Assembly (NCBI RefSeq): GCF_016617715.1
Contig: NZ_CP067225.1
Coordinates: 1,798,001-1,862,000, forward strand
DNA: 64,000 bases
From: Paracoccus sp. MC1862
Lineage (GTDB): Bacteria; Pseudomonadota; Alphaproteobacteria; Rhodobacterales; Rhodobacteraceae
Direction of reading: 5' to 3'
The translations under genes and the position numbers were made by a program. Position 1 is the stretch's first letter. Each line of letters begins with the position of its first letter. Below are positions 51,214 through 60,245 of the stretch, in pieces. The notes under the pieces were generated by a model. That model did not search any database, was not told the DNA's origin, and was given only the letters and a program-made list of their open reading frames with translations.

Positions 51214-52377
51214 ATGCCCGTCATCACCTGCATCGACGACCTCAAGCGCCTGCACAAGGCGCACACGCCGCGGATGTTCTACGACTACGCGGAATCGGGC
51301 AGCTACACCGAACAGACCTTCCGCGAGAACACCACCGACTTCCAGAAGATCCGCCTGCGCCAGAAGGTGGCCGTGGACATGTCGGGCCGCAGCCTCGCAT
51401 CCGACATGGTCGGCCTGCCTGTGACCATGCCCGTCGGCCTTGCGCCCGTCGGCCTGACGGGGATGCAGCGCGCGGATGGCGAGATCAAGGCGGCCTGCGC
51501 GGCCGAGGATTTCGGCGTGCCCTTCTGCCTTTCCACCATGTCCATCTGTTCCATCGAGGACGTGGCGGCGCATACGACCAAACCCTTCATGTTCCAGCTT
51601 TACGTGATGAAGGATCAGGAGTTTCTGGAAAACATCATCGCCCGCGCCAGGGCCGCGAACTGTTCCGCGCTGGTGCTGACACTGGACCTGCAGATCCTCG
51701 GGCAGCGGCACAAGGACCTGAAGAATGGTCTTTCGGCGCCGCCGAAACTGACGGCTTCATCCATCGCGGACCTTGCGACCCGCTGGCGCTGGGGGATCGA
51801 GATGCTGCGGACGAAGCGGCGGCATTTCGGCAATATCGTCGGTCATGCCAAGGGCGTGACCGACACCGCCAACCTCGCAAGCTGGACCGCCGAGCAGTTC
51901 GACCCGCAGCTCGACTGGACCAAGATCGCCCGCATCCGCGACCTCTGGGGCGGCAAGCTGATCCTGAAAGGCATCCTCGACGCCGAGGACGCCCGCATCG
52001 CCGCCGATTTCGGGGCGGATGCCATCGTGGTGTCGAACCACGGCGGCCGGCAACTGGACGGCGCGCTCAGTTCGATCCGCATGCTGCCCGAGATCGTAGC
52101 GGCGGTCGGCGACCGGGTGGAAATCCACATGGATTCCGGCATCCGCTCGGGCCAGGACGTGCTGAAGGCGCTGGCACTGGGCGCCCATGCCACCTGGATC
52201 GGGCGGGCCTGGGTCCACGGGCTGGGCGCGCTGGGGCAGCCGGGCGTGACCGCCGCGCTTGAGGTTATCCGCAAGGAACTGGACATCACCATGGCGCTTT
52301 GCGGCGGGCGCGACATCCGCAACGTCGGGCGCCACAACCTGCTCGTCCCCGCCGAGTGGAGCCGCGATTACGTCTGA
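51214..52377 (+). CDS. lldD: FMN-dependent L-lactate dehydrogenase (alpha-hydroxy-acid oxidase family)
   Basis: A 387-residue TIM-barrel flavoprotein. MFYDYAESGSYTEQTFRENT opens the family, YVMKDQEF and TLDLQILGQRHKDLKNG follow, and the catalytic base is H276 in SNHGGRQLDG. MDSGIRSGQDVLKALALGA and IGRAWVHGLGALGQ bind FMN phosphate. It oxidises L-lactate to pyruvate and passes electrons to the respiratory chain. Related members use other 2-hydroxy acids, so the precise substrate is not certain. Usual length. No lactate permease or LldR is adjacent. Confidence 0.93.
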   Translation: MPVITCIDDLKRLHKAHTPRMFYDYAESGSYTEQTFRENTTDFQKIRLRQKVAVDMSGRSLASDMVGLPVTMPVGLAPVGLTGMQRADGEIKAACAAEDFGVPFCLSTMSICSIEDVAAHTTKPFMFQLYVMKDQEFLENIIARARAANCSALVLTLDLQILGQRHKDLKNGLSAPPKLTASSIADLATRWRWGIEMLRTKRRHFGNIVGHAKGVTDTANLASWTAEQFDPQLDWTKIARIRDLWGGKLILKGILDAEDARIAADFGADAIVVSNHGGRQLDGALSSIRMLPEIVAAVGDRVEIHMDSGIRSGQDVLKALALGAHATWIGRAWVHGLGALGQPGVTAALEVIRKELDITMALCGGRDIRNVGRHNLLVPAEWSRDYV

Positions 52378-52522
52378 ACGACATTCCGCATGACGCAGGG
52401 CGGCAAAGCGCGTATCCTGCGCCCGGCCGACAAATCCTCGCGCCCGCGCAGGAGCAGGCGGAGCGCCGTGGCTGCTCGGCCCTGATTTGGATGCGGATGC
52501 GGATGCTCCCGGAGTGTCGATC

Positions 52523-52870
52523 ATGAAGATTCTTGCAGGCTGCATGGCGGCGGGTCTTGCCCTGCTGTCGCTCGGCGCAGCTCAGGCCCAGGGCGTCGTC
52601 ACCGGCGCGAATGGCATGACGCTTTACACCTTCGACAAGGACAGCGGGGGCACCTCTGCCTGCTACGACCAGTGCGCCGCGAATTGGCCGCCGTTCCTTG
52701 GACAGGCGGGCGCCCAGATGGGCGCGGGCTGGACGCTGGTCGAGCGCACCGACGGCACCATGCAATGGGCGCACAACGGCAGGCCCGTCTATTACTATGT
52801 GGGCGACAGCCAGCCGGGCGACGTCACCGGCGACGGCAAGGGCGGGGTCTGGCATGTGCTGAACCAGTGA
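52523..52870 (+). CDS. Secreted repeat protein of the COG4315 family
   Basis: A 115-residue secreted protein. The signal peptide runs to about residue 22 (GLALLSLGAAQA). The mature part has two copies of the family motif Y-x-F/Y/W-x-x-D: LYTFDKDSGGTSACYDQCAANWPPF and VYYYVGDSQPGDVTGDGK. These COG4315 proteins are described only as predicted periplasmic lipoproteins of unknown function. A cysteine pair (CYDQC) likely forms a disulfide. GGAG ten bases before ATG 52523 supports the start. Monocistronic as far as I can see. Confidence 0.85.
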   Translation: MKILAGCMAAGLALLSLGAAQAQGVVTGANGMTLYTFDKDSGGTSACYDQCAANWPPFLGQAGAQMGAGWTLVERTDGTMQWAHNGRPVYYYVGDSQPGDVTGDGKGGVWHVLNQ

Positions 52871-52991
52871 TCCGGCCTGCCGCCGGACCGGCGATCTTCC
52901 CGCTTCCAATCAGGCCACTTCGCCTGTATAGGGCCGGCTTCCGGTCAGGCACCCTTGGAGGCTGGCCGGCGTCAACCTGAAAGGAACGAAC

Positions 52992-53618
52992 ATGGCCAAA
53001 GAGATCCCGGATCTGGTGGCCGAGGCACGCGCGGGGACAGGCAAGGGGGCCGCCCGCCAAGCTCGCCGCAACGGCAAGGTGCCCGGCATCGTTTACGGCG
53101 ACGGCAAGGAGCCGGCGCCCATCCAGATGGACTTCAACCCCCTGCTGACGAAACTGCGCGCCGGCCGCTTCATGTCCACGCTGTGGAACCTGAAGGTCGA
53201 GGGCCAGGACGACACCCGCGTCATCTGCCGCGGCGTCCAGCGCGACGTGGTCAAGGACCTGCCGACGCATATCGACTTCATGCGCGTGCATCGCAACACC
53301 CGCGTGAACCTGTTCGTCAACGTGGAGTTCATCAACCACGAGGACAGCCCCGGTCTCAAGCGCGGCGGCACGCTGGTCGTGGTGCGCCCCGAGGTCGAGC
53401 TGGTCGTGACCGCCGCGGACATCCCGGACCAGATCACCGTGGATCTGGCGGGCAAGAAGATCGGCGACGTGATCCATATCGAGGACGTCACCCTGCCTTC
53501 GGGCGTGAAGCCCACCATCGACCGCAACTTCGTCATCGCCAACATCACCGCGCCTTCAGGCCTGCGTTCGGATGATGCGGAAGAAGGCGAAGCCGAGGAC
53601 GCCCCCGCCGAGGCCTGA
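52992..53618 (+). CDS. rplY: 50S ribosomal protein L25/general stress protein Ctc
   Basis: A 208-residue L25 of the long Ctc (TL5) type. The 5S rRNA-binding domain covers residues 1-95 ([22 protein letters not shown], and NLKVEGQ). The C-terminal beta domain has [44 protein letters not shown], and a short acidic tail [12 protein letters not shown]. It binds 5S rRNA in the large subunit. GAAAGGAACGAAC precedes the ATG at 52992. A decayed copy of its last codons lies about 170 bp downstream. Confidence 0.97.
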   Translation: MAKEIPDLVAEARAGTGKGAARQARRNGKVPGIVYGDGKEPAPIQMDFNPLLTKLRAGRFMSTLWNLKVEGQDDTRVICRGVQRDVVKDLPTHIDFMRVHRNTRVNLFVNVEFINHEDSPGLKRGGTLVVVRPEVELVVTAADIPDQITVDLAGKKIGDVIHIEDVTLPSGVKPTIDRNFVIANITAPSGLRSDDAEEGEAEDAPAEA

Positions 53619-53642
53619 TCGCGCCTTGGACGGATGAACTCG

Positions 53643-53669
53643 AAGGGCGGTGCCACGGCGCCGCCCTTT
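53643..53669 (+). terminator. Terminator of rplY
   Basis: AAGGGCGGTGC and its inverse GCGCCGCCCTT (one G-U pair) form an 11-bp stem 25 bases after the rplY stop, followed by TCACTTTT. It is likely the functional terminator. A partly similar GTGCCC..CACGTTTCAGG sequence reappears in the decayed duplicate downstream. Confidence 0.75.
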
Positions 53670-53744
53670 CACTTTTCCAGCGCTCGGCTGACGTTCCGAT
53701 CGAACATCGCCGCGCGCCAAGATCCGGGGCCAAGATCCGGGGCC

Positions 53745-53860
53745 GGAGACGCGGAGGAAGGCCAAGCCGAAAACGCTCCCTGGCTGGCCTGATCGCACCC
53801 CCGAGGGACCAGCCGGAAAACTGGCGCCTCCGTGGTGCCCTTCACGTTTCAGGTCCCGGG
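53745..53860 (+). pseudogene. Decayed duplicate of the rplY 3' end and downstream region
   Basis: The stretch from 53751 reads GGAGGAAGGCCAAGCCG and continues to GGCCTGATCGCACC. It matches the true end of rplY at 53578-53627 at about four of five positions, including the GGCCTGATCGC around the stop codon. Similarity weakens after that but the CACGTTTCAGG end resembles the true CACTTTTCCAG. Just ahead is a 13-bp unit (GCCAAGATCCGGG) twice in tandem at 53715-53740. It looks like a degenerate tandem duplication with no coding role. Confidence 0.6.
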
Positions 53861-53959
53861 AAGCTGTGGTTGATCCCTTTGCTCAGGGACACGGCCTCGC
53901 AGCGTTCATTCTTCCATACGGATCGTCGCGCAAGACGATCCCCCGCATGCGCCATGCGT

Positions 53960-54115
53960 TTTCCTCGAGAACTTCTTTCTGCCTCAAATACCCCGACCTT
54001 CCTGGCTGGGAACGGTCCGGCAGAGCATTTCCAGCCAGGAAGGCCGCGGAAGTGGCGATCGGGGCAGAGCCCCGGTCGGCGCTGCCACCTTTCGCACCCG
54101 GCTCTTCGTTGCTAC
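53960..54115 (+). repeat. Dispersed intergenic repeat, copy C
   Basis: Same orientation as copy B and sharing CCTCAAATACCCC (a variant of the GAATACCC box), GTCCGGCAGAGCATTTCCAG, CCAGGAAGGCC and GGGGCAGAGCCCC. The palindrome present in copies A and B is missing or shortened here, replaced by CCTTCCTGGCTGGGAA. It lies directly upstream of trmFO, so it may form the 5' leader of that gene. Confidence 0.65.
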
Positions 54116-54124
54116 ATCCCCCCC

Positions 54125-55462
54125 ATGACCCAACCCATCCACATCGTCGGTGCCGGCATGGCTGGCTCCGAGGCCGCGTGGCAGGCAGCCCAGGCGGGCG
54201 TTCCGGTGATCCTGCACGAGATGCGCCCCCAGATCGGCACCTTCGCCCATCGCACGGGCGACTGCGCCGAGATGGTCTGCTCCAACAGCTTTCGCTCGGA
54301 TGACGACGTGAACAACGCCGTGGGCCAGCTACACTGGGAAATGCGCGCGGCGGGCGGCCTCATCATGGGGGCGGCCGACCGCCACAAGCTGCCGGCGGGC
54401 GGTGCGCTGGCCGTGGACCGCGACGCCTTCTCGGCCAACGTGACCGCCGCCCTGCGCGCCCATCCTTTGGTGACGATCGAGGCCGGCGAGATCACCGCCC
54501 TGCCCGACGATGGCAACTGGATCATCGCCACCGGGCCTCTGACCTCGGCCGCGCTGGGACAGGCCATCGCCGCCCGGACGGGGGAGGATGCGCTCGCCTT
54601 TTTCGATGCCATCGCGCCCATCGTCCACGCCGACACCATCGACATGAGCGTGGCCTGGCGGCAATCCCGCTATGACAAGGGCGACACCGAGGAGGAGCGC
54701 ACCGCCTACATCAACTGCCCGATGACGCGCGACGACTACGACGCCTTCATCGACGCCCTTCTGGCCGCCGAGAAGACCGAGTTCCGCGAAGGGGAAACCG
54801 CCGGCTATTTTGACGGCTGCCTGCCCATCGAGGTGATGGCCGAGCGCGGCCGCGACACTCTGCGTCACGGTCCGATGAAGCCGGTCGGGCTGACGAACGC
54901 CCACGAGCCGCAGGAGAAACCCTACGCGGTGGTCCAGCTTCGGCGTGATAACGCGCTGGGGACGCTTTACAACATCGTCGGCTTCCAGACCAAGATGAAA
55001 TACGGCGCGCAGACTCAGGTCTTCCGCATGATCCCCGGCCTTCAGGAGGCAGGCTTCGCGCGGCTGGGCGGCATCCACCGCAACACCTTCCTGAACTCGC
55101 CCACGCTGCTGGACGACCGGATGCGGCTGCGTTCCCGTCCCAACATCCGCTTTGCAGGCCAGGTCACGGGCGTCGAGGGCTATGTCGAAAGCGCCGCGAT
55201 GGGTTTGCTGGCCGGGCGCATGGCCGCCGCCCATGCCATGGGGCGCGACCTGCCGCCGCCGCCGGGCACCACGGCGATGGGGGCGCTGGTCCATCACATC
55301 ACCGGCGGGGCCGAGGCGAAGACCTTCCAGCCCATGAACGTCAACTTCGGCCTGTTCCCCCCGGTCGAGGCCAAGGCAGGTCGGCGCGGCCGCAAGGACC
55401 GCTATCCGGCCTATACCGACCGCGCCAAGCAGGATTTCCAGGCGTGGCTTTCGGCGCAGTAA
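54125..55462 (+). CDS. trmFO: Methylenetetrahydrofolate-tRNA-(uracil-5-)-methyltransferase TrmFO
   Basis: A 445-residue folate/FAD-dependent methyltransferase that makes T54 in tRNA. The FAD-binding motif [15 protein letters not shown] starts at residue 8. CSNSFRSDD and the cysteine segments [13 protein letters not shown] are family-typical, and [20 protein letters not shown] marks the C-terminal part. The open frame begins at 53870, but that portion is the repeat copy C region. ATG 54125 gives the correct GidA-like N terminus. It overlaps gluQ at its 3' end by 19 bp. Confidence 0.97.
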   Translation: MTQPIHIVGAGMAGSEAAWQAAQAGVPVILHEMRPQIGTFAHRTGDCAEMVCSNSFRSDDDVNNAVGQLHWEMRAAGGLIMGAADRHKLPAGGALAVDRDAFSANVTAALRAHPLVTIEAGEITALPDDGNWIIATGPLTSAALGQAIAARTGEDALAFFDAIAPIVHADTIDMSVAWRQSRYDKGDTEEERTAYINCPMTRDDYDAFIDALLAAEKTEFREGETAGYFDGCLPIEVMAERGRDTLRHGPMKPVGLTNAHEPQEKPYAVVQLRRDNALGTLYNIVGFQTKMKYGAQTQVFRMIPGLQEAGFARLGGIHRNTFLNSPTLLDDRMRLRSRPNIRFAGQVTGVEGYVESAAMGLLAGRMAAAHAMGRDLPPPPGTTAMGALVHHITGGAEAKTFQPMNVNFGLFPPVEAKAGRRGRKDRYPAYTDRAKQDFQAWLSAQ

Positions 55463-56358
55463 GGCGGACGCGCTTTGCGCCCTCGCCCACCGGGCCGCTG
55501 CACCTCGGGCACGCCTTCGCCGCATTGACCGCCGCACGGCTGGCCGATCCCGGCGAGTTCCTGCTGCGGATCGAGGACATCGACCGTTCGCGCTGCCGCC
55601 CGGAATGGGAGGCAGCGATCCACGAAGACCTGCGCTGGCTCGGCCTCGACTGGCCGCAGCCAGTGATGCGCCAGTCCGACCGGCTGCCCGCCTACCAAGC
55701 CGCGCTGGACCGGCTGGCGGACATGGGCCTGCTCTATCCCTGCCGCTGCCGCCGCGCGGACATCGCGGCGGCGCTGTCTGCCCCCCAGGAAGGGTTGATC
55801 GGCCCCGACGGCCCGGTCTATCCCGGCACTTGCCGAGGGCGGCAGATGGAGGACGCAGGCCCCGACGACGCGATCCGGCTGAACGTGCGGTGGGCGTTTG
55901 CGCGGCTCGGCCTCGACCGCATCGGCTTTCAGGACGAGGTTGTGCTGCCCGGCCAGCGCCATGATCTGACAACCGAGGACTTCATTGCCGGCGTGGGCGA
56001 CGTGGTTCTGGCTCGGCGCGGCTTGGGGACCAGCTATCACCTGTCGGTCGTTGTGGACGACGCCGCGCAGGGGATCACGCTGGTCACGCGCGGGAAAGAC
56101 CTGTTCGATTCGACCTATATCCATGCGCTTCTTCAGGCGCTGCTCGATCTGCCGCAGCCGCTTTACCACCACCACCGGCTGATCCGGGATGAGGCGGGCA
56201 AGCGGCTGGCCAAGCGCGACAACGCCCGCGCGATCTCGCTTTGCCGGGCTGAAGGGGCCTCACCCAAGGACGTCGCCGGCGCCGTTGGTCTGACACAAGC
56301 CAGTTGTAGCCATGCGCTATCGCCGCATGGATATTCGGGTCAGGCGGAAAACCCTTGA
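55444..56358 (+). CDS. gluQ: Glutamyl-Q tRNA(Asp) synthetase
   Basis: A 304-residue GluQRS, a truncated GluRS lacking the anticodon-binding domain, which attaches glutamate to queuosine at position 34 of tRNA-Asp. The HIGH motif is [14 protein letters not shown], the zinc motif contains YPCRCRR, and the KMSKS loop is [21 protein letters not shown] also matches. It starts at a GTG inside the end of trmFO, in a different frame, so the two are coupled. It ends 4 bp before the convergent hisI gene. Length is usual for the family. Confidence 0.94.
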   Translation: MAFGAVRRTRFAPSPTGPLHLGHAFAALTAARLADPGEFLLRIEDIDRSRCRPEWEAAIHEDLRWLGLDWPQPVMRQSDRLPAYQAALDRLADMGLLYPCRCRRADIAAALSAPQEGLIGPDGPVYPGTCRGRQMEDAGPDDAIRLNVRWAFARLGLDRIGFQDEVVLPGQRHDLTTEDFIAGVGDVVLARRGLGTSYHLSVVVDDAAQGITLVTRGKDLFDSTYIHALLQALLDLPQPLYHHHRLIRDEAGKRLAKRDNARAISLCRAEGASPKDVAGAVGLTQASCSHALSPHGYSGQAENP

Positions 56359-56362
56359 GATT

Positions 56363-56719
56363 TCAGGGTTCGGGCGCCATCAGCTCGACCTCCGCCTGAT
56401 CGCGGATGGCGGTATAGAAGCAGGTCCTGCGGTTGGTGTGGCAGGCGGGGCCGGTCTGCTCCACCAGCATGAGCAGGCAGTCGCGGTCGCAGTCGAGCCG
56501 CATTTCCACCAGCCGCTGCATGTGGCCGGAGCTTTCGCCCTTGACCCAGAACGCCGCCCGCGAGCGCGACCAGTAGGTGACCCGTCCCGTCTCGAGCGTG
56601 CGCCTCACCGCCTCGGCATTCATCCACGCCATCATCAGCACCTCGTCCGAGGCATGGTCCTGCGCGATGGCCGGGATCAGGCCATTCGCGTCGAAACGCA
56701 GGGTCGCAGGGTCGAACAT
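56363..56719 (-). CDS. hisI: Phosphoribosyl-AMP cyclohydrolase
   Basis: A 118-residue HisI. MMAWMNAEAVRRTLETGRVTYWSRSR is the conserved N-terminal substrate segment. The zinc ligands lie in LDCDRDCLLMLVEQTGPACHT, with cysteines C-x-x-x-C and C-H. It opens the adenine ring of PR-AMP in histidine biosynthesis. It is single-domain, so the HisE function must be encoded elsewhere. Divergent from the IscU-like gene with 58 bp between them. Confidence 0.97.
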   Translation of the reverse strand: MFDPATLRFDANGLIPAIAQDHASDEVLMMAWMNAEAVRRTLETGRVTYWSRSRAAFWVKGESSGHMQRLVEMRLDCDRDCLLMLVEQTGPACHTNRRTCFYTAIRDQAEVELMAPEP

Positions 56720-56777
56720 CGGTTTTCCTTTCAGGCTCGGATGCCTATCTAGCGGGCAGACGGTGTGGGGAAAAGCG

Positions 56778-57206
56778 ATGGCCGACGACGATCTGATGGC
56801 GCTTTATTCGCGCAGACTGCTGGCGCTGGCTGCCGACATCCCGCATCTGGGCCGCCTGCCCGCGCCGACCGGATCGGCCACGCGGCGATCCCCTCAATGC
56901 GGGTCAACGGTGACGGCGCATGTGGTTGTCGCGGATGGGGTCGTGACCGAGTTCGCGCAGGAGGTGCGGGCCTGCGCCTTGGGGCAGGCTTCGGCCGCTG
57001 TGCTGGGAGGCGCGGTCATCGGACGGACGCCGGCCGAGCTTGCCGCTGCCCGTGACAGCCTTCGCGCGATGCTGACCGAAGGGGCATCCGCACCCGAAGG
57101 CCCCTTTTCCGGTGCCGAGGCGCTGACCCCGGCGCGGGATTTCCCGAACCGCCACGCCTCGATCCTGCTGGCTTGGGAGGCCGCGGCCGAGGCCGCCGGC
57201 GCCTGA
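56778..57206 (+). CDS. IscU/NifU-like iron-sulfur scaffold domain protein
   Basis: A 142-residue protein of the IscU/NifU N-terminal fold. MADDDLMALYSRRLLALAADI starts it, SPQCGSTVTAHVVVADGV carries the first scaffold cysteine, and VRACALGQASAAVLGGAVIGR the second. At the third position, where IscU has a conserved cysteine, the sequence reads FPNRHASILLAWEAA, so it cannot build a standard IscU cluster. This variant is common in alphaproteobacteria lacking iscU (memory). Its role is uncertain. ATG at 56778; the stop abuts hemC on the other strand. Confidence 0.82.
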   Translation: MADDDLMALYSRRLLALAADIPHLGRLPAPTGSATRRSPQCGSTVTAHVVVADGVVTEFAQEVRACALGQASAAVLGGAVIGRTPAELAAARDSLRAMLTEGASAPEGPFSGAEALTPARDFPNRHASILLAWEAAAEAAGA

Positions 57207-58181
57207 TCAGACGGGCGGAGAAATCCTTTCGGGGTTGATCCCCATCAACTCGTGGAACTCGGGCGGGGCGCGGCCCAGCAGTTCCTCGGCCAGGTCGCGG
57301 CCCATGTCCACGCCGTCGCTGACAAGCCCCCGCCGCTCTCCGCGGATCGACAGCGAGCCGTCGGGCAGCAGGATTTCGCCCCGCAGCCAGAGGTTCTCGC
57401 CGTCGAGTTCCGCCAGCCCGGCCAGCGGCGTCTCGCAGGACCCGTCGAGGCGGCGCAGGAAGGCGCGTTCAGCCGTGACCCGCAGCGTCGTCGGCAGGTC
57501 CGAGATCGTCGCCAGCATCGAACCCGCGATCACGTCGTCCCGGCGCCGCTCGACCCCGATGGCGCCCTGCGCCACGGCGGGCAGCATCTCGTCGGGCGCG
57601 ATGGCGCTGCGGACCACGTCCAGCATCCCAAGCCGCGTCAGGCCAGCCATGGCGAGGAAGGTCGCCTCGGCCACGCCTTCGTCCAGCTTGCGCATCCGGG
57701 TCTGCACGTTGCCCCGGAACTCGACCATCGTCAGGTCGGGGCGATAGTGGATCAGTTGCGCCCGCCGGCGCAGGCTGGAGGAGCCGACGGGCGTGCCCGC
57801 AGGCAATTCAGCGATCGAGCCCCAGCGGCGGCTGACGAAGGCGTCGCGGACGTCCTCTCGCGGCAGGTAGCAGTCGATCACCAGCCCCTCGGGCTGCAGG
57901 ACCGGCATGTCCTTCATCGAGTGGACGGCGATGTCGATGCGGTCGTCGAGCAGCGCGTCCTCGATCTCGCGGGTGAACAGGCCCTTGCCGCCGATCTCGC
58001 GCAGGGGGCGGTCCAGCACGCGGTCGCCTGTGGTCTTGATGACCACGATCTCGAAGGCATCCGCGGCCAAGTCATGCGCGGCAGCGAGCCGGTCGCGCGT
58101 CTCGTGCGCCTGCGCAAGCGCCAGCGCCGAGCCGCGGGTGCCGATCCGAAGCGGGCGGTCGGGGGTGGGTAAAGCGTCCAT
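57207..58181 (-). CDS. hemC: Hydroxymethylbilane synthase (porphobilinogen deaminase)
   Basis: A 324-residue HemC that polymerises four porphobilinogens into hydroxymethylbilane. [41 protein letters not shown] and [12 protein letters not shown] form domains 1 and 2. [12 protein letters not shown] and the dipyrromethane-cofactor cysteine C249 ([10 protein letters not shown]) are present. ATG 58181 was chosen because the open frame upstream runs over hemE. It is divergent from hemE with 118 bp between them, a likely shared control region for heme synthesis. Confidence 0.97.
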   Translation of the reverse strand: MDALPTPDRPLRIGTRGSALALAQAHETRDRLAAAHDLAADAFEIVVIKTTGDRVLDRPLREIGGKGLFTREIEDALLDDRIDIAVHSMKDMPVLQPEGLVIDCYLPREDVRDAFVSRRWGSIAELPAGTPVGSSSLRRRAQLIHYRPDLTMVEFRGNVQTRMRKLDEGVAEATFLAMAGLTRLGMLDVVRSAIAPDEMLPAVAQGAIGVERRRDDVIAGSMLATISDLPTTLRVTAERAFLRRLDGSCETPLAGLAELDGENLWLRGEILLPDGSLSIRGERRGLVSDGVDMGRDLAEELLGRAPPEFHELMGINPERISPPV

Positions 58182-58299
58182 GCGCGACGGGTTATCCCCG
58201 CGCCCTCGCCTTGACAACCGCGTTGCGGCAGAAGGGCGCATCCGCGCCTGCGCCATCCGCCCCGCTTGCAAGCGCTGCCGCGGCTTGCGACAAGGCCGC

Positions 58300-59367
58300 A
58301 TGACCCAAGCCATCCGCCCCGAACCGCAGCAAAGCCCGTCCAAGACCATCCTGCGCGCCCTTGCGGGCGAGCGCCAGCCGGTGCCTCCGATCTGGATGAT
58401 GCGGCAGGCCGGGCGCTATCTGCCCGAATACCGCGCGACGCGGGCGCAGGCGGGGGATTTCCTCAAGCTCTGCTACAACCCGGACCTCGCGGCCGAGGTC
58501 ACGCTGCAGCCCATCCGCCGCTTCGGCTTCGACGCGGCGATCCTGTTCGCCGACATCCTGCTGATCCCGCAGGCGCTGGGGATGGACCTCTGGTTCGTGA
58601 CCGGCGAGGGGCCACGCCTGTCCACCATTACAACGCCCGAAGAACTGGCCGCGCTGAAACCGGCGGAGGCTATCCACGAGACGCTGGCGCCGGTCTACGA
58701 AACCGTCCGTATCCTGTCGCGCGAATTGCCGCGCGAGACGACTCTGATTGGTTTCGCGGGCGCGCCCTGGACGGTGGCGACCTACATGATCGCGGGCCGC
58801 GGCGGGTTGGAACAGGCGCCGGCGCATGCGCTGAAGGAAACGGACCGCGCGACCTTCCAGGGGATCATCGACCGTGTAACCGAGGCCACGATCCTTTACC
58901 TGTCCGCGCAGATCGAGGCCGGGGCCGAGGTCGTCAAGCTGTTCGACAGTTGGGCGGGCAGCCTGCGCGGGCAGGACTTCGACGATTTCGCCGTGGAACC
59001 CACCCGGAAGATCATCGCCGCTCTCAAGGAACGTCATCCGCATATCCCTGTCATCGCCTTCCCGCGCGAGGCGGGGGATCGCTACATCGGCTTTGCGAAA
59101 GTGACGGGGGCGGATTGCGTGGCGCTGGACAACTCGGTGTCCGCCGATTGGGCGGCGGAGCATGTTCAGCGTGACGGCTGCGTGCAAGGGAACCTCGCGC
59201 CGGGACACATGGTCACGGGCGGGCAGGCGCTGGTCGATGAGACCCGCGCCATTGTGCGGGCCTTCTCGGGCGGGCCGCACATCTTCAACCTCGGCCACGG
59301 GATCACGCCGGACGCGGACCCCGAGAACGTGGCGCTGATGATCCGCACGGTGCGCGAAGCCCGCTGA
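58300..59367 (+). CDS. hemE: Uroporphyrinogen decarboxylase
   Basis: A 355-residue UroD barrel. [20 protein letters not shown] holds the substrate-arginine loop, [15 protein letters not shown] the conserved aspartate, and [16 protein letters not shown] with DSWAGSL and [17 protein letters not shown] complete the family. It removes four carboxyl groups from uroporphyrinogen III. The frame upstream belongs to the hemC shadow. ATG 58300 follows AAGGCCGC. It lies 4 bp before the DMT transporter, which may be cotranscribed. Confidence 0.97.
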   Translation: MTQAIRPEPQQSPSKTILRALAGERQPVPPIWMMRQAGRYLPEYRATRAQAGDFLKLCYNPDLAAEVTLQPIRRFGFDAAILFADILLIPQALGMDLWFVTGEGPRLSTITTPEELAALKPAEAIHETLAPVYETVRILSRELPRETTLIGFAGAPWTVATYMIAGRGGLEQAPAHALKETDRATFQGIIDRVTEATILYLSAQIEAGAEVVKLFDSWAGSLRGQDFDDFAVEPTRKIIAALKERHPHIPVIAFPREAGDRYIGFAKVTGADCVALDNSVSADWAAEHVQRDGCVQGNLAPGHMVTGGQALVDETRAIVRAFSGGPHIFNLGHGITPDADPENVALMIRTVREAR

Positions 59368-59371
59368 GCCG

Positions 59372-60241
59372 ATGTGGATCGCCGCGACGCTGATCGCCTC
59401 GCTGGCGCAGACCGGACGCAACGCGGCGCAGGCAGGGCTGACTTCGCGCATCGGGACGATGGGCGCGACGGGGGTGCGGTTCCTGTTCGGGCTGCCCTTT
59501 GCCCTTCTGTTTCTCGGCCTGATAGCCTTGGTCGAGCCGCTGCCCCGGTTGAACGCCACCGCCTTCGGCTATGCCGCAACGGGGGCCGTGTCGCAGATCG
59601 CGGCGACGGCGCTGATGCTGACGGCCATGCAGCGGCGGGGCTTTGCCGTCGCCACCGCGCTGATCAAGACCGAGCCGGTGACGCTCGCCATCCTTGGCGC
59701 GGTGCTGCTGGCCGAGCCGCTGACCCCAGCCCGGCTTGGGGCCATCGCTGTGGCGACCGCCGGTGTGCTGGCGATGTCGGGCAGTGGATGGCGGCGGGCC
59801 GGGCCAGGACCGGCGGCGCTCGCCATCCTTGCAGGAGGGCTTTTCGGCTTGTCAGCCATCGGCTTTCGCGGCGGCATCCTGTCGCTGCCCTCGGGCGGCG
59901 AGTTGATGCGGGCAACCACGATCCTCGTGCTGTCGCTGACGCTGCAAACGGTGCTGGTCGGCGCTTGGCTTGCCTCGCGCGACCGCCCTGCCTTGTGCGG
60001 AATGCTGGCTGCCTGGCGCGAGTCGCTGGGCGCAGGCTTCCTCGGGGCGCTGGCCTCGCAGTTCTGGTTCCTCGCTTTCGCGCTGGCGCCCGCTGCCAAT
60101 GTGCGGACGCTGGCGCTGATCGAGGTGGTCTTCGCCGCCGCCGTCTCGCGTCACCGGCGCGAGGCGATGGGCCCGCGCCAGCTTTCCGGCATGGCCCTGA
60201 TCGTCGCGGGCGTGGTCGGGCTTCTGTGGACAACGCACTGA
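59372..60241 (+). CDS. EamA/DMT family transporter
   Basis: A 289-residue inner-membrane protein with ten hydrophobic helices arranged as two EamA repeats. The first has GVRFLFGLPFALLFLGL, ATALIKTEPVTLAILGAVLLAEPL; the second is SQFWFLAFALAPAANVRTLALIEVVFAA. DMT transporters export amino acids, metabolites or purines; the substrate is unknown. It starts 4 bp after hemE, so it probably shares that transcript, and ends 4 bp from the convergent hemF gene. Porphyrin-related export is possible but not supported by sequence. Confidence 0.9.
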   Translation: MWIAATLIASLAQTGRNAAQAGLTSRIGTMGATGVRFLFGLPFALLFLGLIALVEPLPRLNATAFGYAATGAVSQIAATALMLTAMQRRGFAVATALIKTEPVTLAILGAVLLAEPLTPARLGAIAVATAGVLAMSGSGWRRAGPGPAALAILAGGLFGLSAIGFRGGILSLPSGGELMRATTILVLSLTLQTVLVGAWLASRDRPALCGMLAAWRESLGAGFLGALASQFWFLAFALAPAANVRTLALIEVVFAAAVSRHRREAMGPRQLSGMALIVAGVVGLLWTTH

Positions 60242-60245
60242 GGCA

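Noticed and set aside
52484..52504. ATGCGG tandem repeat upstream of the COG4315 gene
   Set aside because: Only a few imperfect hexamer units; too short to call.
53870..54124. N-terminal extension of TrmFO by 85 codons
   Set aside because: The extension translates repeat copy C and the intergenic leader; the family starts at 54,125.
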